From Bolinopsis microptera (Eukaryota > Ctenophora > Tentaculata > Lobata > Bolinopsidae), in the NCBI RefSeq assembly GCF_026151205.1, contig NC_087078.1, forward strand, positions 10,246,675 to 10,310,674: a stretch of DNA of 64,000 bases, given 5' to 3'. Position numbers and translations under genes: made by a program. The notes below the pieces were generated by a model. It did not search any database, was not told where the DNA came from, and saw only the letters and a list, made by a program, of their open reading frames with translations. Below, one piece after another: positions 55,263 to 64,000 of the stretch. Positions within the stretch are counted from its first letter, which is position 1. Each line of letters starts with the position of its first letter.

Positions 55263-57269
55263 TATCAGGATTAAGGAAATGTTCTACGTTCAAATGTAAC
55301 AACTAGTATTAACGTATATCAAATTATTTGTATAATAGTCTGAAAGTATTAAAAACAGTTGTTGTCCATGGTTACTAATTTAAAAAAACCTCAATGAGGA
55401 CGATCGTAGGAAGTCTGAATTAGTTAGTCCAGTAACATGTCTTGTAATTTCATATCAGTAATGACGAAAACATATGTCAGCCCACTGTACATGAATTAAG
55501 TATATTCCCCAAAAACAAGCAAAGAAAAATATCTACAACACTTTTTTTCAACGCAGCTGAATCGATTTAGTTAACAAATCAATATATTACGAAACTTTTT
55601 GATCGGTCTATAAAATCATCATTCTGTAGTTTGAGGAAAGTAAACTCATTTAGTAAAGTCCATTTCAGTTCTACTTCATTTGATTGTGTTCAAGATTTCA
55701 TTTCATTTCAACGGACTCTACCCTTCGGTTTGGTTAGTTAGTTGATTAGCAATATCCTCGGGTGTTTTCTATTTCTGGTGAAAAATCCATGCCACATTTT
55801 GCAAGGATTCTACTCCACAAGCACTGGACATACTCAATGTATAAACAGGTTAATAACAGAGTTGATGGTTAAAAAATAATAATTGATATGATTTGGATAG
55901 TGGGGCGGTGCGGTCAATAATAGCTACCAGAATTGCAGACTGCAAACTATGTTTACTGGTAAACAGCACAGAGATTCGTGGAAATTAATGGACGGATATT
56001 TTCGGACTGCAAACCGTCTGTTCCGTCCGACTCTTGGCCTTGTAGGGATGTATCCTGGGTAAGGACCTGGAAGAAGCTGTAGTGATGTGTTTATCAGAAT
56101 ATAACCACAGAGTTTATCAACAAAGCTGCTTATGTTATTGTTAATGATAGTCACGTGGTAGATACGCTAGGGTCATCCTCTTTAACTAGGAATTTAAAGA
56201 GGCAGACTCCTTTCATTTCCGAAGAATTCAAGCTTCCTCGGCGAGTGTATACCTCAGAAATCATTAGGAAAAACCATTTCCGCTCACAAGGTCAGTTAAA
56301 TCTGCCCACTTGAGAGAAACCCCATTTATTTTCCGTAGTACCCTTGGTACAACCGCTCCGAATGGGTTTCTTTTTAGGAGCTCCACTAAACATCTCGCTG
56401 AAGGGTCATGGTCTACCATTGACGTAGAAGTCTTCAAAATGTTCTAGCAGCGGCGTACAGCTATGTGATGATGACATCAGACGATGATTTAGATACAAGG
56501 AGGAGCTTTGAGGGATGGTCGCTTGTTCACTTTACAACTAATCATAGACCCATTCTATACTCCGCCAATCTAGCTAGACCGAGATTTGTCATGGTAAACC
56601 AGAGAGGATTGTAACCAAACGTGCTGATAACATCAATCAAAGGAATCAATGAGCATGTGAGCCATTCCGTCTCTCAATACAGTAGCTACTCCCGTTCACT
56701 ATCGTGTCCATTACGCTATATTCCATAAGGTAAACTCCTGTACGCCAGAGCTCCTATGGTTATGAAGAAGTATCAGCATTTTAGTTGTTTAGAGCTGATG
56801 TTGACATTTTATCATTGAAATCACGTTAGAGTTTTGAATATTATAGTCGTGGTTGAGGAACCTATGCCATATGGCCAGGCGAGCTAGATCCCAACATAGG
56901 TCCTGAGAAACATGTTACTGTAGGATATCATTCCCGCATGCAGAGTTACATTCATCAGAGAAGGTCCCTGCAATCTGTGTTTCCATACACTTCTCAGTAA
57001 TGGGGATAGCAGATCCTTTAGATTTTACACTGAAACACGTTAGTTGCAGTTTTCTTCAATCAGAGCCGGTCACCACCAATCATTTCTCCACATTGCAGAC
57101 TGGTTATAGTTTAAGCAAATGCTATTTCTCACGCGGGGAAGTAATCGTTTTTTGTAATGATTACCTGAATTTAGTGACCGAACCGAAATGAAGGAATTGT
57201 CAGCCACAGTATAGTCTCTGTTACGATATGCTGAGGACAGCATTGTATTGGATCTAGTTTTTCATGGGG

Positions 57270-57596
57270 TCAAATAGAGTCTTCACAATACCTGCACAAC
57301 TCAGTGTCACGTAGATTTCTCTCAAAATGGCTTGATTCGCAGTTGTTGGTTGTATTAGGACGGAAAATTGTTAAAACTGATTGATTCCGAAGACTCCATG
57401 CTGATAGATAGACTATCACTGACAACGCATTGCCCTGCAATCTCAGCAGGCTCTCGTGACCAGCAAGCAATACAAGGAAAAACTTCTCAATTCCGCCTGC
57501 TTTATTAACAGTTAAAGCGTTCGTTAATGTGGATGTGATAATATGTGAGCATTCTTCAGATCCTTCCTCGTTCCCACAGGTATCAATACAATACAC
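57270..57596 (-). CDS. Unrecognised 108-codon frame, faintly armadillo-like
   Basis: The stretch TVNKAGGIEKFFLVLLAG followed by LLRLQGNALSVIVYLSAW has the spacing of an armadillo repeat helix set. No splice sites or neighbouring exons confirm a gene, and the surrounding sequence shows no continuation. It may be a chance frame or one exon of a decayed gene. Confidence 0.2.
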   Translation of the reverse strand: MYCIDTCGNEEGSEECSHIITSTLTNALTVNKAGGIEKFFLVLLAGHESLLRLQGNALSVIVYLSAWSLRNQSVLTIFRPNTTNNCESSHFERNLRDTELCRYCEDSI

Positions 57597-58019
57597 AGAG
57601 ATCTTTAACTCTACGAAGGTAGTTTGGTCACGCTACTGCAAAGGAGAGGACTCCTCACAGGGCTTGATTACTGACACTACATTGCGCTCAGTCCGACCAT
57701 ACACAAGTTTGCACCCCATCCTTCTCATCAAAAAAAAAAAATCCGTTAACAGTCCTCCACCCGTCCCCCACCCACTCAAGAGGTTATTTGCAGTGCCTGC
57801 TCGTGCTTGTTGGCTCGATGACACACCTTTTTTGTTCATGGTGCGGCAGGATGGCTAATGTCTCATCGGTTCCCATCAAGACAATCCTCAATTTTTATCA
57901 CCCCATTCTGTGTTTCTGTATCTGACAAGTTGCAGATAATGTTTATATTTGGTCTATTCCACTGTCACAATAACGAGGGGACCTTCAGCTGGGCCATGGC
58001 ATAAAATATTCGGATATGG

Positions 58020-58358
58020 TTGAGATATACCCGCCTACTTCACACGTCACTTTTGACGGTTGGGATCGTGCAGTTCTGTTATGGTCCAGGAAGTTATTAC
58101 CACTGGGACTTTAGTCTGGATCAGCGTAAATGTCAATTCCCCAGAGGGCAGTACATCTCGTCTGTTCAGACTGACACCACCCAACTGGAACCAGTCTGTT
58201 CTCTAAAAGGAATTGGTAAATTGTGGCATTTATCGTGGTTTGGCAAGGAACTCAAGCAATCTGAACACTTTAAATTCTACCTGTATTTGTTAAGCACAGG
58301 TGAGAGTCTGCCCTATTGCAGACATATTGTACACAACACTTGGTTTAACGTAAATTAA
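58020..58358 (+). CDS. Unrecognised 112-codon frame
   Basis: This is an open frame rich in aromatic residues and cysteine with no motif I recognise. It lies just left of the second large-repeat copy. It is listed only because it exceeds neighbouring frames; I give it little weight. Confidence 0.12.
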   Translation: MRYTRLLHTSLLTVGIVQFCYGPGSYYHWDFSLDQRKCQFPRGQYISSVQTDTTQLEPVCSLKGIGKLWHLSWFGKELKQSEHFKFYLYLLSTGESLPYCRHIVHNTWFNVN

Positions 58359-59526
58359 AGTTGTGACGGGACCCTACACAGTAACACGTTTACCAGTAAC
58401 CGCCACAGAAAGACTCGTCTTCCACACTCTGTAGTGGGCATCACACTTACCATTGCATACAGTAGACTGGTTACAACTACCTGGCCGCTCATCAGCTGCA
58501 CTGTGGTTCTTGCTTCATTCGAACCAGCACACAACTCCTCTGGTAGATCTAGATTTATAACAGCTTAGTCTAGATTTCGATTGCTCATGTATCGGTATTG
58601 ATGGGTATCATGGTTGATCAAAACAATTCCTGTCAGATGAGATGTGCAGACGGGATCGATTCCACGATTTCCCCACTTTCTCTTTCACTTTTCTCTTTCA
58701 CTTTCTGTTCAGTTGTCAAACATATTTGTTGCAAAAGTTGCGGAGTCCATTACTATATCCGGAGATTTCAAAACCACTAGACCCTCGGTAGAAATGAGGG
58801 TCGTTGTCACCGACTTTATCGAATTCAGCGAATGTTGGTAGTTCGGTTCAGGGTTATGTTGAGAGTGTCGAGTAGGGCACTGGGAGTTACTGTCAGACCC
58901 AGATCTTCAAAGCACACTCTCTTAAGGAGTTATTCTTTCTCAAACTATTCGACATGCTCGCTAAATGTACCGCAATACAAATGTGTAGTTCGTTGTATCT
59001 GGTTGTTAATAGTGTGTTCTATCTGTTAATGCTATACAACGTGTTGCATTGTGGCAACATTGTGGTTAAAAAACATTGTGGCTTTTAATGTGGTCCGTGG
59101 GCAGGAGATGTTGTGAACGAGAACTTGGAGTTACTCGCGTTAGAGTGGGGTTGGGTTGTGCCAGCAAGCTGATTGCGTGGTTGTATCCCATTGTTCGGCA
59201 GAGGTGGTCAGGTTAAACAGTCTTCTCCGTAGCTTCAAGCAGTTCAGAACAGGCCCCCAACTTTGGGCATCTGTACTATCTGCATGCCAAAAAACGTTGT
59301 TGTTTGGAGCCTCTGCCGTTAAGCAAATAGAACTTTGCGTGCCTGAGTGAGGGTTTTTGGAAATTGATTTCGTTTCTTATCTTCGGCACAATAAAAAATA
59401 AGGTCGGTTTTACTCACAGTTTACTACCTGAATAACTTGTTAGTAGTAAAGCAGGAAATTGCATGATATCTCTGGGTGTTCAGCAAATCAGGAAGATGTG
59501 ATAGTAAGTAGGTCTTTTATAATTAT

Positions 59527-59870
59527 AGACGTATATGTCTACTCGCAGGAACCCGTCTAACCTTAAAATGGTGTCAAGACTCAAGAGCCTAATATAATTA
59601 TTTACCATTTAATTAGCGTTTTTGACCCAATATTGGGGTCCAAATTTTGGGCATAAATTCTTATTCATTGGCCAATTTTTATTTTTTCATGCTGTTTGGA
59701 TGCCATTTAAGCATTTGGACCCAGTCAACAGTTTCAGATGTGAATCTTTTACGGTTTGTGCAGAAAGTCGCGTTCGTTAAAGTTGATGCGTGGTGTCAGT
59801 AAAATGGTACGGATTAACACATAATATATCGTCTGCTTTATTATATAGTATCCAAACGGATTTTAAACGA
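59527..59870 (-). repeat. Dispersed repeat bounded by TGACACCAC, copy 5
   Basis: It is the counterpart of 41757-42095 within the second large-repeat copy: AAATGGTGTCAAGAC, GGGGTCCAAATTTTGGGCAT and GTGGTGTCAGTAAAATGG are all present. Confidence 0.7.
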
Positions 59871-62800
59871 TTTCAAATGTCCAAATTACCAATGGTAATG
59901 TCCTGACCAGATATAAAAAGTGAGAGTTTAGTTAGTAATGCGTCTTTATTCTAACTGCAGATTGTAGGTGTGTATACGTTAAAGTACATACGATGAGGGT
60001 TGGAGGGGGGTGTCTAAAATAGCATAAATGTCAATTTACCAAAGGTTTTTTATATTTTTATTTTTTCCATTTGAAATTTATGCCATTTAGTTTGTCCCCC
60101 TTCTATACATTTTTATCTCCCCCCCCCCCCCCCCCCCCCCCCACCCCCCCCACCCCCCCCCCCCCCCCCTTCAGTGGGCAGAGGGAGTGCAGCTGTCAGT
60201 TCAAACTTCAAATACAAAATTTTTGGTGATAAAAGTGTATAAGTTTTATTGTTAAGCATGCGTGCGCGCTGTGACCGAAAAAGAGTTAGAGGAGCAATTG
60301 TAGTTCAGTTGGTTGCTTTTCTCCAGTTATAAAGGCTAATAAAAGGGCTGATGGCATCATGTGCGAGTGCAGTAAAGTAAATCTATCTAAGGACAATGGG
60401 GACATTGAACAATAACGCAAACCGGCGGGATTGAGCTACCTGAATCATGTAGGTAGATCTGCGATAATCTCGGGGGGCGGGGGCGGTGCAGGCCGGGGGG
60501 GTTGGCCGAGATCAATTTCAAAAATTTTTGATTGTGATTTGACCAAAAACCCATAATCTGTATCTTGGGCAGAGTGGACCGCTGCCCAGTGTCTCTCTTT
60601 CCCAAACAAAAAGAAAATGATAGTTATAATTTGAATGACTGTCTGCAATGAAAAATGATTACCGAGGGAATGAAATCGGTCGCTCGCTTTGCCCATACAA
60701 TTCTTCTTTCCGCCGAATAGAGATTCGCGGATGACAGTGAGTGCGCCCAGTAATTGTTAGGTGCAATATAAATACCAGCCTATATTGTATATAGTACTAC
60801 CAGTACCACGCAATCTAAGCTTGCATTTTAAATACTTGCCATGACACGGTACTTGCCATGAAGATCAACGGATATTCAGCTCTTGAAAACACTTTTATCA
60901 TTACTAACTAACTAAATACCATTAAGACTATCGGAAAAAAACACGTGACATTTCGAGTAAAACACTCTACAGAGTACGGGACAAAATAGTTGCCGAAATG
61001 GACAAAATCTGTCACGCAATTATAGCTGTTGCGGCAGTTGTTGCACAATCAAGATTGGTCGGGAAACGAGTTCTGCAGTAGTCGAGTAGGTGAGGTCGTG
61101 TGCAAGGCAAAAGTGGTTAAGTCGGGATCATTGTCAAGGTCGTGGTTGGGGCTCCTGCTTTGGGATGGGTTTTGGATACGGGTAGAACCGTAGGTCAAAT
61201 AGTTTCGTACCTCCATTTCGCTACACGTGCGATTAGACTACTTTAAATCTCCTATAACTCTAAGTTACTGGACAATTTTTCGATGAATGATTTTGACTAA
61301 GATGCCCGGCCAGCTGTTGAGTGAGTTGTATTTAGAATGAATTGCAGGAACCCTGGTCCAAACTAAAGTGGTGTCAAGACTCATGAGACTAAAATTATTT
61401 TAGTAAAATAATTCTTACTTCTTATTTTGATTAAAATACAACCGGCTTTTTTTTTGAAAGCCAGGTGTATTTTTGCTGCAAATCAGTGTACGTGTACTTC
61501 GGGTAGAGATAGTCAGAGGAGAAAGTAGACGTTCGTGTTAATAACTCTTCTCAGGTGGTACGTGTATATCGGTGTAGAGATAGTCAGAGGAGAAGATTAA
61601 AGTTCGGATGTTTCAGAACTCTTATCAGTGTACCGTGTACAGGTCGGTTGTAGAGATTTATTTTAGTAAAGGTCGGCCTGTGACTAGTTTACTATCAGTG
61701 TATAGTAGTAATGTCGGTGTGGACTAGTGACAATTGTAGTACACTTGTTGGGTGCGGTGATTAAGCTTTTGGAGAAGAAGGACGAATTGTCTTGTTGTAT
61801 TAACCCATTTTATAATTCGTATTTGTTGTAATTTTTTTTGGAGAAGTTCTCTTTGACTCTTACGATTCGCGAACAAAATGAAGAAGCAGACTTTAGGCTA
61901 GGCAAACTTATGAATTGAAATAATCATTCCACGTACTACGTCAAAACTAACTTATCCAAGAAAAATCAGTTTAAATGCGACTCTTAAATATAGCCCACTT
62001 GAACTATGTTCGTTAATTGATAAATAATAATAGTTAATCTCTGGGTTAGTCAGCTGTGTATGTGAGAAAGAGCGTTTGCAGTGTGACCCTAGCATACTAA
62101 TTTTGATAAAACTCAGTTTGTACAAGTTGTTATTGACTGTATAGATTGGAACTATTTATTTACTAACATTTGTAGATTTGTGTGTATCCTTTGTTCTCGT
62201 GTCTATTATTAATCAGTTTCAGTAGGGTCAATAGTTTCGCTACCACATTTCGCTACCACCTATTGTGCTATTCCTATAAGTTACAGGACAATTTATCGAT
62301 GTATGATTTGACTAAGGGCCAGGCCAGCTGCTTGAGTGAGTTGTATTTAGAATGATAGGCAGGAAAACTGGCCAACCTTAAAAGTGGTGTCAAGACTCAC
62401 GAGGACTAAAAATATTTAGTAAAAATATTATTAGAGTATTCTACCCAAACATTGACCGGCGAACTGGTAGTTACTTAAGAAGCAATGAAACTACGATCTT
62501 TTAGATAAAATGAGTCATAGTACTTCCAGCAGGAGCCATATAAGTCGACATGAAATCGAAAGATAGTATGGTTCGTTTCTAAATAAAAACTGATAAACTC
62601 TGAAAAGAAAACTGCTGTGGATATAGAAACATCGAAAAAGGGACCAAAGTCTTTAAAGTCTTTAAAGTCTTTAGGACTTTAAGTGCAGTATTGTTTTATA
62701 CATATCTTGAAACGGATCGTTTGCCCGCCTTTTGATTTGTTTCAATGTCCGCAATTTTAATGCTCTTGCTAAACTGCAGTCGAGCACTCTTTTGGGAATA

Positions 62801-63374
62801 ACAAACAAACTTTTTTTTTTGGTTTATATTATAACTACATATATATCCACCAGCGGGCGCTTGTATAAAGTCATACTATAAAACAGGGTTCAGTTAAACA
62901 TAATTTTAGGGCCTTGCGTGTATATAGGGGTGGAGGGGGGGGGGGGGGGGGGAATAAGTGATCATACTGCACTGCATTCCTGGAACGTGGGAATGTCAGC
63001 CAAATCATATTGCCGCTGCGTGTGGTTATAGGGGATGAGGCAAATAAGTTGCTATAGTGATTCCTTGAAGCCGTTGGGAACCATTAAGATGTAGTGTCAG
63101 TGACATAATGATTAAATATGGTGTACGTGTCTTGTATAGTTGAATATTAATAGTTAGGCCCCCAAAATTTGAGCAGTGTGGGACTTTCAATTGTTGTTTT
63201 TTTGGGTGTATAGTTTGTGGTGGTTTTTAACGTCAGTTTTTAGATACTTACACTAAGTTTCTTGTCGAGATCTCGGCTACTCGTGCTGCATGAGCAGCCC
63301 TACCGGACACAAAAATAAAATATAAATTATTATTTATCTCCGGGCTTTATTATGATATCACCAGCCGGGCCTTA

Positions 63375-63700
63375 TTTGCGCCATAAATGCGGCCGCTTTT
63401 TTGTGGATGACAGCTCACTTTCCCGTTCCGGGCGGCGTATATTCTTATTATTTCAATACAAACCTGGGGGACCCAGTTTTTACGTTTATAAGCATGCAGA
63501 TATGGCGGAGCTGACAGGCCGAAGCGCCCACCAAATTCATATAATTCCATATTGAATTCGAAAATCGTGTATATTTCTATGTTCCCATTACTTATTGTAT
63601 ATGCGCCTGACACCCGACACGGATCGTGCAAATAGTAATAGTACTCAAATTTATAGTATGCTATCAAGTTTCAATTGTCTAGTGGGATCATGCACTTGGT
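63375..63700 (+). repeat. Relative of the PDE12 intron 6 insertion, copy 3
   Basis: It contains AATGCGGCCGCTTTTTTGTG, AAGCATGCAGATATGGCGGA and TCGAAAATCGTGTATATTTC, as at 25707-25900 and 45535-45720. Confidence 0.7.
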
Positions 63701-64000
63701 TGAAATTGATACATATTTAACAGAGGAGTTCTGGGTATTATGCAGCTAGACCTTTCAATTATTTAATAATTATTAGCACTCTTCTACCTCTAACTTGTAA
63801 CTACCACAAAAACTGGGGTGTTTGACTCAATTCCTACTCGCCTGACTAAAAGACCTGAGATGCACAATTTAGTGTACCTAACGGGCGCATTCTTGTTTAT
63901 TTTAAAGCACTGAAAACTTCCTATTGTTTTACAAATTTTAAAGTTTCGATGTGATGCATCACGCGAAAAAAAAGCATTAGCAAGAGAATTTTGAGAAGCG

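Larger units (their letters stand above)
54113..58509. other. Region with no gene I can support
   Basis: It is mixed sequence with only short frames. Two are a little longer than chance: 57270-57596 (minus) and 58020-58358 (plus), discussed separately. A small MITE lies at 55162-55262. The word AAATTATTTGTATAATAG near 55322 is a relative of the 17571/38158 repeat. Confidence 0.4.
58510..64000 (+). repeat. Large ~5.4 kb repeat, copy 2 (runs off the window)
   Basis: It is a same-strand partner of 40727-46163, starting at CTTCATTCGAACCAGCAC. Order and spacing of modules are kept, with many small indels. A C run with interspersed A (60119-60168) and a G run (62935-62952) are present here but not in copy 1. 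The dispersed TGACACCAC repeat lies at 59527-59870 and the 25701-family relative at 63375-63700. Confidence 0.82.

Overview
This is AT-rich animal nuclear DNA, most likely from a marine invertebrate; sponge or cnidarian would fit, but no sequence here fixes the species. The evidence is intron-bearing genes with GT-AG junctions, a C2H2 zinc-finger gene family, a PDE12-type 2',5'-phosphodiesterase gene, and many non-LTR retrotransposons and DNA transposons. I see no rRNA, no CRISPR array and no bacterial operon.

Bases 1 to about 28,000 are a tandem segmental duplication read on the minus strand. Each unit carries the 3' exons (6 to 9) of a PDE12-like gene followed downstream by one zinc-finger gene. 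Unit joints fall after bases 2194, 8591, 15122 and 19585, and the array ends at about 26443. Only the rightmost unit is attached to the whole PDE12-like gene (24335-28012), whose nine coding exons join into one 520-codon reading frame with every catalytic residue present. The other units hold truncated copies; three share the same premature stop. The zinc-finger genes at 8835, 15387 and 21345 are intact and differ from each other mainly at the DNA-contacting positions of the fingers. The one at 3937-6580 is broken by a transposon.

Almost every unit has been hit by a different mobile element: an RNase H-bearing non-LTR element with a ~60 bp target duplication, a minisatellite-carrying MITE, a hAT-like element with a second one nested inside it, a 2 kb foldback element that contains a copied scrap of the neighbouring zinc-finger gene, another hAT-like MITE, a 282 bp perfect-style hairpin, a TTAA-flanked (piggyBac-type) MITE with GAGGTTAACCTC palindromes, and a Tc1/mariner-type element that encodes only the DNA-binding half of its transposase.

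Bases 28,500 to 38,275 are a nest of retroelements. A 5'-truncated plus-strand element with PHD finger, reverse transcriptase and a putative endonuclease domain has a 15 bp target duplication (ATATGTGTTAAAGGA). It is split first by a longer minus-strand copy of its own family (11 bp duplication TCTTCTTCCAG) and then by a nearly full-length CR1/L2-like element. A separate CR1-like RT fragment follows at about 38300-39479.

Bases 40,000 to 64,000 have no gene I can support. They hold a ~5.4 kb repeat present twice (40727-46163 and 58510-64000), several copies of a smaller dispersed repeat, long C, G and A runs, and heavily indel-ridden copies of the two retroelement families seen earlier. The indel pattern looks at least partly like unpolished long-read sequence, so absence of open frames there should not be over-read.
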